A DNA stretch of 47,537 nt, taken from positions 1 to 47,537 of the forward strand of contig NVTU01000021.1 of assembly GCA_002401685.1 (NCBI GenBank), given 5' to 3'. Below are positions 35,162-43,646 of the stretch, piece by piece. A program made the position numbers and the translations under genes. The notes below the pieces were generated by a model. That model ran no database searches, was not told the DNA's origin, and saw only the letters and a program-made list of their open reading frames with translations. Each line of letters begins with the position of its first letter. Positions within the stretch are counted from its first letter, which is position 1. This stretch comes from Kordiimonadales bacterium (GTDB lineage: Bacteria > Pseudomonadota > Alphaproteobacteria > Sphingomonadales > Kordiimonadaceae).

Positions 35162-35952
35162 GTCTTTTCGCTCCAACTAGCATTTCGTTTTTCTAGGAAG
35201 GCGGTCACACCTTCTTTTCCTTCGTCTGAGCTGCGCCGATCGGCGATGCGGGATGCGCTATCGGTTCGAAGCTCGTCAGTTATGTCCTTGCCCGCGAAAT
35301 CGGCGATTAGGGCTTTTGCTTCAGCTTGTGCGCCGGGCGCGCCGCCGAGTATGTTTTTAATGATTACATGCGCAACCTTGAATGCTTCCTGTAGAGACGG
35401 TGCTGTTTCGTGCACAAGGCCAATGCGGTAGGCCGTTGCTGCATCAAACCGTTCAGCCGTTTGGAAGTAGCGTCTTGCGGAACGCGCGCCAATGGCCGCA
35501 ATCACATAAGGTGAGATGGTTGCAGGTGATAGGCCGAGTCGTACTTCGGAGAGCGAAAATTTCGCACTGTCCACAGCAATAGCAATGTCGCAGCAGGAAA
35601 CCAAACCAACCCCGCCGCCAAAAGCAGCGCCGTTTACAAGAGCAATGGTTGGCTTAGGGCAATCGTTCAGGCTTGAAAGCATGCCAGACAAACAAAGCGC
35701 ATCGCGCATGTTCTGTTCTTTGGTGTAGTCTGCCGCAGCTTTCATCCAATTTAAGTCAGCGCCAGCGGAGAAGCTTTTACCAGCGCCCGTTAGGATAATT
35801 GCGCGTACAGAGGGGTCTGCGCCCAGTTTCTTGAAGGCATTATCCAGTTCCCAGATCAGATCGTCATTAAAAGCGTTGTGAACATCTGGGCGTGAAAGCG
35901 TGACGGTGGCGATACCGCGATCGTCGATGCTTGTTATCAGTGTGTCTACCAT
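35158..35952 (-). CDS. liuC: Methylglutaconyl-CoA hydratase (enoyl-CoA hydratase family)
   Basis: A 264-residue crotonase-fold protein. SRPDVHNAFND, GAGKSFSAGADLNWM and ALVNGAAFGGGVGLVSCCDIA form the substrate pocket and oxyanion hole, and the SLSEVRLGLSPATISPYV stretch is typical of 3-methylglutaconyl-CoA hydratases. It hydrates 3-methylglutaconyl-CoA to HMG-CoA. It lies 9 bases after mccB and overlaps mccA by four bases. Confidence 0.92.
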   Translation of the reverse strand: MVDTLITSIDDRGIATVTLSRPDVHNAFNDDLIWELDNAFKKLGADPSVRAIILTGAGKSFSAGADLNWMKAAADYTKEQNMRDALCLSGMLSSLNDCPKPTIALVNGAAFGGGVGLVSCCDIAIAVDSAKFSLSEVRLGLSPATISPYVIAAIGARSARRYFQTAERFDAATAYRIGLVHETAPSLQEAFKVAHVIIKNILGGAPGAQAEAKALIADFAGKDITDELRTDSASRIADRRSSDEGKEGVTAFLEKRNASWSEKT

Positions 35953-35961
35953 TTTCTGCCC

Positions 35962-37569
35962 TTACATCCTGAAGATGCCGAATTTCGTCGGCTCAATGGG
36001 TGCATTCATGGATGCGGAAAGGCCGAGGCCCAGCACACGGCGGGTATCTGCAGGGTCAATAACCCCGTCGTCCCACAGGCGGGCACTGGCATAGTAGGGG
36101 TGGCCTTGTACTTCGTACATTTCTTTGATCGGGTTTTTGAAGGCTTCTTCGTCGTCGGCTGACCAATTCTCGCCGCGGCGCTCTAGGCCGTCACGCTTGA
36201 TGGTGGCGAGAACGCCTGCAGCTTGTTCGCCGCCCATCACCGAGATGCGGGCGTTTGGCCACATCCACATAAAGCGTGGTTGGTAGGCCCGGCCACACAT
36301 GCCGTAGTTGCCAGCGCCAAAGCTGCCGCCAATAAGAATTGTGAATTTTGGAACATTGGCGCAGGCAACAGCGGTTACCATTTTGGCACCATCGCGGGCA
36401 ATGCCTTCGTTTTCGTATTTTTTGCCGACCATAAAACCGGTGATGTTCTGCAGGAATACCAGCGGAATGCCGCGCTGAGCGCAAAGCTCCACAAAATGGG
36501 CTCCTTTGCGCGCGCTTTCTGAGAACAGAACGCCATTGTTGGCTACGATACCCACAGGGTAGCCGTAAATATGAGCAAAGCCGCAAACCAAAGTTTCGCC
36601 GTAGAGCTTTTTAAATTCGTCGAAGTCGCTGCCATCAACGATGCGGGCGATGATCTCGCGCACATCATACGGCTGACGCGTATCTTTGGGCACGATGCCG
36701 TAAAGCTGTTCCTGCGAAAACTTCGGAGCAACGGGCTCACGGCGTTTTACGGGAATTTTCTTTTCAACATTGAGGTTCGAGATGATCTTACGGGCAAGTG
36801 CCAAGGCGTGATAATCGTCTTTAGCCAAATGATCGACAACGCCAGAGGTACGGGCATGAACATCCCCGCCGCCAAGTTCCTCTGCGGAAACAATCTCGCC
36901 AGTGGCTGCTTTTACAAGCGGCGGTCCAGCAAGGAAAATCGTCGCTTGATCCTGCACGATGATGCTTTCGTCGGCCATTGCAGGCACATAAGCGCCGCCC
37001 GCAGTGCAGCTGCCCATCACAACAGCGATTTGAGGAATACCCTCGGCCGACATATTGGCCTGATTATAGAAGATACGGCCAAAATGGTCCCGATCAGGGA
37101 AAACTTCATCCTGATTAGGCAGGTTAGCGCCGCCACTATCCACTAGATAGATACAGGGTAGCTTGTTCTCGCGGGCAATCTCTTGAGCGCGTAGATGCTT
37201 TTTCACCGTTAGCGGATAATAAGTGCCGCCCTTAACCGTTGCATCGTTGCATACGATCATGCATTCCACGCCTTCCACACGGCCAATGCCGGTGATCAGG
37301 CCTGCCGCTGAAATATCAGCGTCATACATGCGGTAAGCCGCAAGCTGGGACAGCTCAAGGAAAGGCGAGCCGGGATCAAGCAGTGTATTTACCCGGTCAC
37401 GAGGGAGCAGTTTTCCGCGCGCCAAATGCTTGTCGCGCGCCCGTTCAGGCCCGCCAAGCGAGATCACTGCGATTTTCTCTTTAAGGTCGTCCACTTGCGT
37501 TTGCATATGGCGAGCATTGGTTTGAAAAGCGTCGCTGCTTTCAGCAACACTAGACTTCAGTATAGCCAT
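35962..37569 (-). CDS. mccB: 3-methylcrotonyl-CoA carboxylase beta subunit
   Basis: A 535-residue carboxyltransferase. [23 protein letters not shown] sequence (here [19 protein letters not shown]) opens the protein, followed by [65 protein letters not shown] and [13 protein letters not shown], all typical of MccB. It transfers carboxyl from biotin on MccA to 3-methylcrotonyl-CoA. It is the first gene of the leucine operon; a LysR gene starts 111 bases away in the opposite direction. Confidence 0.96.
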   Translation of the reverse strand: MAILKSSVAESSDAFQTNARHMQTQVDDLKEKIAVISLGGPERARDKHLARGKLLPRDRVNTLLDPGSPFLELSQLAAYRMYDADISAAGLITGIGRVEGVECMIVCNDATVKGGTYYPLTVKKHLRAQEIARENKLPCIYLVDSGGANLPNQDEVFPDRDHFGRIFYNQANMSAEGIPQIAVVMGSCTAGGAYVPAMADESIIVQDQATIFLAGPPLVKAATGEIVSAEELGGGDVHARTSGVVDHLAKDDYHALALARKIISNLNVEKKIPVKRREPVAPKFSQEQLYGIVPKDTRQPYDVREIIARIVDGSDFDEFKKLYGETLVCGFAHIYGYPVGIVANNGVLFSESARKGAHFVELCAQRGIPLVFLQNITGFMVGKKYENEGIARDGAKMVTAVACANVPKFTILIGGSFGAGNYGMCGRAYQPRFMWMWPNARISVMGGEQAAGVLATIKRDGLERRGENWSADDEEAFKNPIKEMYEVQGHPYYASARLWDDGVIDPADTRRVLGLGLSASMNAPIEPTKFGIFRM

Positions 37570-37680
37570 TCAATGTCTCTTTTAACGAATTTTGTGAACC
37601 CCGCACCCACGAGGCAATTGTTGATAGTGTACGCATCCGTGTGCTATTGGTAAAATTGATGGTGAAAATAGAATTGATAG

Positions 37681-38562
37681 ATGACGTCTATGATGGATTT
37701 ATACTTACTAAGATACTTTCTGGCGGTCGTGGAAACCGGTAGCTTTACGCAGGCGGCTGATAAGGTTTACGTTACGCAACCAACGCTTTCGGCGGGCATT
37801 AAAAAGCTTGAAAGACAGGTAGGTAAAATCCTGTTTGAGCGTACAAATAGGCGTGTTTTCCTGACAGATTCTGGTACGCGCTTTCTGCCGAGAGCCAAGG
37901 CGATACTGCATGAATGTAACCTTGCTATTCAGTCGTTGAAGGAGGCAGAAAGTACCCCTATTTTGCGTATAGGCGTGCTGACGACGCTGTCCAACAGATC
38001 TGTAGGGGCGCTTTTCGAAGGATTCCTTAAATCATGCCCAACAGCGAAGTTAGAAATCACGGACGGCAAAGAGCAGGAGCTCTATAACCGGCTTGATGAC
38101 CGCAGTTTGGATTATGTTTTGTCACTGTATCACGGTGAAGAAAGAACCAGAGCCCTTCCGCTGAAATCTGAGGACTATTATTTTATTCTGCCGCACGACC
38201 ACAAACTGGCGGGCAAGGAATATGTAAGCGGTGCCGAATTGCGCGAGACCTATATGATCGTGCGCACGCGCTGTGAAGTGTTGAGCGAGACCAGCCGCTA
38301 CTTCACCGACCATAATGTGCGGCCGCGTCTAGTTTATAGGACCGCTAACGATAGCCGGGCAATTGCAATGGTAGCTGCCGGTATCGGCGGGACAGTGGTG
38401 CCTGAAAGTCTGATCGATGACCGGGTGACGGCAACGAAACTACGGGGCTTCAATTACAAACGTCAGCTTGCGCTATTTAGGCCGTCATATGACATGCCTG
38501 AAGTGGCAGCCCAAGTGGGCTATGAGTTTGAAAAATACGTAATAGAAGCATGGGCAGCGTAG
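37681..38562 (+). CDS. LysR family transcriptional regulator
   Basis: A 293-residue regulator with the LysR winged helix at the N-terminus (LRYFLAVVETGSFTQAADKVYVTQPTLSAGIKKLE, given in parts: YFLAVVETGSFTQAAD, then VTQPTLSAGIKKLE) and a periplasmic-binding-like effector domain (LRIGVLTTL onward). The start is uncertain: ATG at 37681, 37690 or 37693, none with a strong RBS. It is divergent from the leucine degradation operon, so it is a candidate regulator of it. In pseudomonads that operon is run by the MerR-type LiuR. Confidence 0.9.
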   Translation: MTSMMDLYLLRYFLAVVETGSFTQAADKVYVTQPTLSAGIKKLERQVGKILFERTNRRVFLTDSGTRFLPRAKAILHECNLAIQSLKEAESTPILRIGVLTTLSNRSVGALFEGFLKSCPTAKLEITDGKEQELYNRLDDRSLDYVLSLYHGEERTRALPLKSEDYYFILPHDHKLAGKEYVSGAELRETYMIVRTRCEVLSETSRYFTDHNVRPRLVYRTANDSRAIAMVAAGIGGTVVPESLIDDRVTATKLRGFNYKRQLALFRPSYDMPEVAAQVGYEFEKYVIEAWAA

Positions 38563-38761
38563 CGGCATTTTCAACAGCGTGGTGCGTTTGTTGTGTAATC
38601 ACCAACGCTTACTTAACGATACTTGCTACGTTTGAGAAAAAGAAAAGCCAACAATTTCAGCGGGGTAGGGCGTTAATCCCAAAATATACGAAATAGTGGT
38701 GTGACAAATGCCATGCGCGACCCTATGTAAAGTAGGAAGGCACGAAGTAATGGAGTTGATT

Positions 38762-38905
38762 ATGGTTGAGAATATTGTCTATTTGGTTGGCGGCATTGCC
38801 CTAGGCCAACTTATGATGGCTTACATGATGCAATCATATCGCCAACTTTCAGAAAAACAGCGCGTGGCGATCAAAGTCAGAGTCCGCAACGTTTTCCGCG
38901 GATAA
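38762..38905 (+). CDS. Small single-helix membrane protein, unknown
   Basis: 47 residues from the ATG at 38762, preceded by GGAG at 6 bases; an ATG at 38750 four codons earlier is also usable. VENIVYLVGGIALGQLMMAYM is a probable membrane helix, followed by a basic cytoplasmic tail rich in Arg and Lys (SYRQLSEKQRVAIKVRVRN). The layout is typical of short regulatory or structural membrane peptides. No family is recognised. Confidence 0.5.
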   Translation: MVENIVYLVGGIALGQLMMAYMMQSYRQLSEKQRVAIKVRVRNVFRG

Positions 38906-38933
38906 TGCTAACTCGTACGTTTATTCCACTTTT

Positions 38934-40154
38934 TTAAACCGTTTTTGCGTAATCTACGAGGAAGCCTTCTTCCTCTAGCGCAGCCACTAGCCTTTCGGCG
39001 TGTGTTTTGTCCTTGGCCTCTATCACCAGTTCCATTTCTGTTTGCTTAAGCGACAGCGCGCCGAACTCGCGCTGGTGACGCATTTCTATTATGTTGGTAC
39101 CGATTTTCGCAACAATCTCGGTTACTTTGGCAAGCGCACCTGCCTGATCCATCATCGTGATACGCAAGCGGCCAAGGCGGCCGTCGCGGGCCATGCCGCG
39201 CATGATGGCGGACGCCAGCATCCGGCTGTCGATATTACCGCCGGACAGGACGATACCGACTTTTTGGTCTTTGAATTTCTCAGGATATTGCATCAAGGCG
39301 CCGAAGCTAATGGCCCCTGCGCCTTCAACGATAACCTTCTCTATTTCCATGATGGTAACGATGGCGGCTTCAATCTGCCGCTCGCCTACTGTAACAATCT
39401 CGTCCACTAGTTTTTTAACCACGTGGCGGGTGCTCTCGCCAGGTTGGTTCACGGCGATGCCTTCGGCAATGCTGATGTTATCGCCGCGCAGCTGGGTGCC
39501 GTCGATGGTTTCTTTCATCGCGGGGAAGGCTTCGGTTTGCACGCCGACGATACGAATGTTGGGATTGATACTTTTGGCTATGGTGGCAATGCCTGAGATC
39601 AGCCCGCCGCCACCGATTGGTACGACCAGTGTATCGAGATCGGGCACATCCTGCAGCATCTCTAGCCCCACAGTGCCTTGGCCGGCCATAACACGCGCGT
39701 CATCGAACGGATGGATGAAGGTTAACCCTTCTTCGTCTGCAAGTGCGTATGCGGCCTCGGTCGCGGCTTCAAAGTTTGCACCTTCGAGCACCACGCGCGC
39801 GCCAAGTTCCTCAGTGCGCTTCACTTTGTTGAAGGGGGTGCCAATGGGCATAACGATTGTTGCAGCAATACCAAGCCGGTCGGCGTGATAACTGATGCCT
39901 TGCGCGTGGTTGCCAGCAGACGCCGCGATAACGCCTTTGGTACTTTTCGGTAAATCCAGCAAACGGTTCAGCGCGCCGCGTTCTTTATAGGCAGCGGTAA
40001 ACTGGAAAATTTCAAACTTTAAATGAACATCAGCACCGGTAATTCTTGAGAGTGTACGGGAATGCATTGTTGGCGTACGTACAACGGCACCCTTAATACG
40101 CTCCGCTGCTTCAAGAACATCGTCGGCGCAGATAGGTAATAATTGTTCACTCAT
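38934..40154 (-). CDS. Threonine ammonia-lyase (threonine dehydratase) with ACT domain
   Basis: A 406-residue PLP enzyme. The PLP Lys lies in FTAAYKERGALNRL (K57), followed by ASAGNHAQGISYHA, the phosphate-binding IGGGGLISGIA, SGGNID, and a C-terminal ACT domain from about residue 325 (LRITMMDQAGALAKVTEIV). It deaminates threonine, and possibly serine, to 2-oxobutyrate or pyruvate. The length fits the one-ACT form that lacks the long two-ACT tail of E. coli IlvA, so either a biosynthetic or a catabolic role is possible. ilvA and tdcB are both used as names for such proteins. Confidence 0.92.
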   Translation of the reverse strand: MSEQLLPICADDVLEAAERIKGAVVRTPTMHSRTLSRITGADVHLKFEIFQFTAAYKERGALNRLLDLPKSTKGVIAASAGNHAQGISYHADRLGIAATIVMPIGTPFNKVKRTEELGARVVLEGANFEAATEAAYALADEEGLTFIHPFDDARVMAGQGTVGLEMLQDVPDLDTLVVPIGGGGLISGIATIAKSINPNIRIVGVQTEAFPAMKETIDGTQLRGDNISIAEGIAVNQPGESTRHVVKKLVDEIVTVGERQIEAAIVTIMEIEKVIVEGAGAISFGALMQYPEKFKDQKVGIVLSGGNIDSRMLASAIMRGMARDGRLGRLRITMMDQAGALAKVTEIVAKIGTNIIEMRHQREFGALSLKQTEMELVIEAKDKTHAERLVAALEEEGFLVDYAKTV

Positions 40155-40243
40155 TTGATTTTCTCTGAAATTTTATAACAAAAATATACATGTTAACGCA
40201 CGTTTCGCATAATAAAGCGCTTCGGTCCATGCGTGAAATCAGA

Positions 40244-41101
40244 TTAAGCTGCTTTTTTTAACAATTCATCAATGGCGGCTAGACATTCTGGCTCGGTCAT
40301 CTGAGGCGTGTGCCCGCGATCCTTAACAAGCACGGGTGTTAGGTTAGGGTGCGTACGGGCCATTTTGTCGAGCGTTTTCTGGGCAAGTATGTCAGAGAGC
40401 TCACCGCGCAATACAAGCGTTGGCACGCTTGTCATTAAACCGAACACCGACCACAGGTCCATCGGGGCTTCGGTTGCGGCTTTATCGAAATTCTTGTTTA
40501 TACTTGGGTCATATTGTACGGTCACGGTGCCGTTTTCTTCCACATAATGCTTGTGTGTGAACCATTCCCAGTCTTCATCCGTGAATGTAGGGAAAGCTGC
40601 AGTGCCGCCCGCTTTAACAAAAGCCACGGCATCAGCCCAGGTTTCTGGTGGTGTCCCCTTGCCAAGGTACCCTGCGATACGGGCGATGCCAACCGGATCA
40701 ATCTCAGGGCCGATATCATTGATAACTGCGGCCTTCAGGATGCCGGGGTGCATCGCTGCGATCATCATTGTCATCAAACCGCCCAGCGATGTGCCAATGC
40801 TGATCACTTCTTTCACATCGATATGCGCGAGCAAAGCCATCATATCCGCAACATAAACATCTGGGCGGTAGCGGTCAGGGTCTGGATCCCATTCAGAGTT
40901 TCCGCGACCCCGCTGGTCGACGCATATGACCCGGCAGCGGGAAGATAAATATTCAGCCAGCTCTGAAAAATCACGGGAATTACGGGATACACCCGGCATG
41001 CAAAGCACTGTTGGTGAGCCTTCAGGGGCGGTGTTATAATCGCGGTAATATTGCTTTAGCCCATCAGGATTGGTGAAATATTCATCAGAATAGGTGGTCA
41101 A
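40244..41101 (-). CDS. Alpha/beta hydrolase
   Basis: A 285-residue alpha/beta-fold hydrolase. It shows the oxyanion region CMPGVSRNSRDFSELA, DQRGRGNSEWDPD, the nucleophile elbow SIGTSLGGLM (Ser105) and the catalytic His in VKDRGHTPQM (about H264). No signal peptide is seen. Such proteins hydrolyse esters, lactones or C-C bonds; the substrate is not determined. It lies after threonine ammonia-lyase on the same strand with a 89-base gap. Confidence 0.88.
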   Translation of the reverse strand: MTTYSDEYFTNPDGLKQYYRDYNTAPEGSPTVLCMPGVSRNSRDFSELAEYLSSRCRVICVDQRGRGNSEWDPDPDRYRPDVYVADMMALLAHIDVKEVISIGTSLGGLMTMMIAAMHPGILKAAVINDIGPEIDPVGIARIAGYLGKGTPPETWADAVAFVKAGGTAAFPTFTDEDWEWFTHKHYVEENGTVTVQYDPSINKNFDKAATEAPMDLWSVFGLMTSVPTLVLRGELSDILAQKTLDKMARTHPNLTPVLVKDRGHTPQMTEPECLAAIDELLKKAA

Positions 41102-41316
41102 AGGGTAGTCCTTCCAGGGGGCTGTGCCGAAGTGTGGGGGATAACGGCAGTCTAAGGTTTGGTTTCTACAGTGGCTTTGTGACGAGCGCTTGTCTAGTTC
41201 AATATAGGCCTGGGTGCCGCTTCTATATAATTAGTGTAGTGGAGCTGGCCCGAATTTTACTCAGCTCACGGCTTCGTGTAGCGTTGGTCATGGTAATCTC
41301 TAAAAAGGTGGGAAAC

Positions 41317-41754
41317 ATGAAACATATATTAGTGATGATAGTGGCACTGGCATTCTCAGCCCCGGTACTTGCACATGATGAAGAAGCGGCGGTTAAGGCT
41401 GCTGTTATGGATTATGCGCTTGCGTTTTATAAAGGTGAGCCAGAGCGACTTGAGCGCAGTGTATGGAAGAACTTAAGCAAACGTGGGTTTTGGCGGAACA
41501 ATCCAGAAGCGAAATGGACTGACGTTTTGACTATGTCCTTTGATCAGGCAACTGCGCTATCGAAGACATATTATAAAAGTCTGCCTGCGGATATAGCAGA
41601 CCCGGTCATTCGGATATTTGAGGTGTCAGAAAAGATCGCGACGGCGCGTGTTGACGCTCAGTGGGGCTTTGACTATGTGCAGCTTGCCAAAATGGACGGA
41701 AAGTGGATGATTATCAACGTGTTATGGCAGGCGAAAGAAGCAGAGGGCGAGTAA
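41317..41754 (+). CDS. Secreted NTF2-like protein, putative lumazine-binding family
   Basis: 145 residues from the ATG at 41317 (AAGGTGGGAAAC site). KHILVMIVALAFSAPVLA is a signal peptide, cut before HDEE. The mature part has an N-terminal helix (AAVKAAVMDYALAFYKG), WKNLSKRGFW, and the closing strand pair ARVDAQWGFDYVQLAKMDGKWMIINVLW, split here as WGFDYVQLAKM and DGKWMIINVLW. This is the NTF2-like pattern of the putative lumazine-binding group. Ligand and role are unknown. The open frame upstream of 41317 lacks an RBS and a signal sequence. Confidence 0.8.
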   Translation: MKHILVMIVALAFSAPVLAHDEEAAVKAAVMDYALAFYKGEPERLERSVWKNLSKRGFWRNNPEAKWTDVLTMSFDQATALSKTYYKSLPADIADPVIRIFEVSEKIATARVDAQWGFDYVQLAKMDGKWMIINVLWQAKEAEGE

Positions 41755-41813
41755 TCTGCAAGCGAGGCAGAACAGGTATGCGCGCGTTGTCTATTGGGTC
41801 GATTGCCTATAAT

Positions 41814-41840
41814 TGATAAAATCGATTAATATGATAAAAT
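41814..41840. promoter_or_regulatory. Direct repeat in the catalase promoter region
   Basis: TGATAAAAT occurs at 41814-41822 and again at 41832-41840, 18 bases apart, within the AT-rich leader of the catalase gene. It could be a regulator site; no OxyR or Fur consensus is evident to me. Confidence 0.3.
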
Positions 41841-41911
41841 ATATCGGTTGGATTGGTTTATTATAATCTGGCATCTTCTTTTTACCGAAACAAGGGTAGA
41901 AGGAAGATGCG

Positions 41912-43378
41912 ATGACAAAGACACCAACTCTCACCACTGCGAACGGCGCACCTATTGCTGATGATAATAATTCTATCAGCGCCGGCCAACGCGGCCCTCT
42001 GACATTCGATAATTTCCGCTTGATGGAAAAGCTGGCGCACTTTAACCGAGAGCGTATTCCTGAGCGTATTGTGCATGCCCGCGGTACGGGCGCCTACGGC
42101 ACTTTCACCTTAACCGACGATTTGAGCGACCTGACGATTGCAGATTTCATGCAAGGTGTCGGCAAGAAAACCGAAGTGTTTACGCGGTTTTCAACAGTTG
42201 GCGGCGGGCAGGATAGCTCCGACTATGCCCGCGACCCACGGGGTTTTGCGGTGAAATTCTACACGGATCAGGGAATATTCGACATCGTGGGCAATAACAC
42301 GCCGGTGTTCTTCCTGCGAGATCCGTCCAAATTCCCGGACTTCGTACACAGCCAGAAAAAGAACCCACGCACCAACCTGCCTGACCCGGCGGCGATGTTT
42401 GAGTTTTGGGCCAATCACCCACAATCGATGCACCAGATGACAATCTTAATGTCAGATCGGGGCATTCCTAGCAGCTATCGCCATATGAATGGGTATGGCT
42501 CGCACACGCTCAGCTTCTGGAATTCGGACGGCAGGCGGGTCTGGATTAAGTTTCACCTTAAAACCGACCAGGACGTTAAAACGCTGACGGGCGCAGAGAC
42601 CGCTGGTTTGCCTTCGCACGGGGCGCAGAGGGACTTGGTAGAATCGATTGATTTAGGGATTTACCCTAGCTGGACTGTTAAAATTCAGGTGATGACAGAA
42701 ACGGAAGCCAAGCACAGTGCACTTAACCCGTTTGATCTGACTAAGGTGTGGCCTCATAACGAATATCCATTGCGCGAAATCGGCAAACTAACGCTCGACC
42801 GCAATGTGACGAACTATTTCGCCGAGACTGAACAGGTAGCGTTTAGCCCGAGTAATCTGGTGCCAGGTATTGGCGCGAGTCCGGACAAAATGTTGCAGGC
42901 GAGGTTAATGGTCTATCCTGATGCGCAGCGTCACCGGGTTGGAACCAATTATCAGCAGCTGCCAGTGAATGCGCCGCGCTGTCCGGTGAACCATTACCAG
43001 CGCGACGGCGCGATGGCTGGCTTAGCTGTGTGCCCTGTAACAGGCGATACCGCGAACCAGAACGGTGATGTGAACTTCTATCCGAACGACCGGGACTATG
43101 CACCGAAGCCTGATCCCTCAGTTGCTGAGCCGCCAATGCCGCTAGAACAAGACGCGTGGGTAGGGGCGTTTGATACAGAGGAAGAAGATAACTTCAGCCA
43201 AGCGGGTAATCTTTACCGGATTATGACCGAAGACCAGCAGAAACAATTAGCGGCCAACATAGCGGGAGGGCTGATTCAAGCGGAAACAAGCGTTCAGGAA
43301 AGGATGCTGAGGCAGTTTGCGGCCGCTGACGAAGGCTATGCGAACCGGGTGGAAACCGCAATGAAGGGCTTACTTTAG
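41912..43378 (+). CDS. katA: Monofunctional heme catalase
   Basis: 488 residues, the size of small-subunit catalases. The distal His lies in ERIVHARGTGAYG (H55), the substrate-channel Asn in FDIVGNNTPVFFLRD, and the heme-iron Tyr in RLMVYPDAQRHRVG (Y335), with NYQQLPVNAPRCPV completing the motif. It breaks down hydrogen peroxide, useful next to several FAD oxidising enzymes. AGAAGGAAGATGCG precedes the ATG. No signal peptide is visible. Confidence 0.95.
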   Translation: MTKTPTLTTANGAPIADDNNSISAGQRGPLTFDNFRLMEKLAHFNRERIPERIVHARGTGAYGTFTLTDDLSDLTIADFMQGVGKKTEVFTRFSTVGGGQDSSDYARDPRGFAVKFYTDQGIFDIVGNNTPVFFLRDPSKFPDFVHSQKKNPRTNLPDPAAMFEFWANHPQSMHQMTILMSDRGIPSSYRHMNGYGSHTLSFWNSDGRRVWIKFHLKTDQDVKTLTGAETAGLPSHGAQRDLVESIDLGIYPSWTVKIQVMTETEAKHSALNPFDLTKVWPHNEYPLREIGKLTLDRNVTNYFAETEQVAFSPSNLVPGIGASPDKMLQARLMVYPDAQRHRVGTNYQQLPVNAPRCPVNHYQRDGAMAGLAVCPVTGDTANQNGDVNFYPNDRDYAPKPDPSVAEPPMPLEQDAWVGAFDTEEEDNFSQAGNLYRIMTEDQQKQLAANIAGGLIQAETSVQERMLRQFAAADEGYANRVETAMKGLL

Positions 43379-43646
43379 CAGGCTTTTAGCCATCCTGAGA
43401 AAACAGGCTGAGGCTTTTGCCTCAGCTACGAATTCCTCGTCTGGCCCCGAGCAGAGTGCTGATACCCGCGAAGCGGCTCACCAGTTTGTTTGGGGTCCTT
43501 TTTTGTGTGTGCTGCTATAGCTGCCCATTGGTGGCCGTTCAAAATACTGTGTATTTGTGAATTCACACTGCTTTATGCTGTGCCGGTGAAAATGTTTCTG
43601 TTAGACAAGTTTCAAACAAACCATTTTCCGTTTTGAGGGGGATCTC
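43379..43646. other. Intergenic region between catalase and S9 peptidase genes
   Basis: No gene is supported. The first part holds a strong hairpin listed separately. The rest should carry the promoter of the peptidase gene; a TGAGGGGGAT site lies just before its ATG. Confidence 0.4.
43407..43426 (+). terminator. Hairpin after catalase without T run
   Basis: GCTGAGGC TTTT GCCTCAGC is a perfect 8-base stem with a four-base loop, 28 bases after the catalase stop. No T run follows, so it may stabilise the mRNA 3' end or act as a weak terminator. Confidence 0.5.

Noticed and set aside
37570..37680. Imperfect ATAG...CTAT symmetry as a LysR operator
   Set aside because: The arms match over four bases only, too little to list as a site.
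39157..39888. 243-codon plus-strand ORF
   Set aside because: It is antisense to threonine ammonia-lyase, which has complete motifs; the Ser/Pro/Ile-rich composition is typical of an antisense frame.
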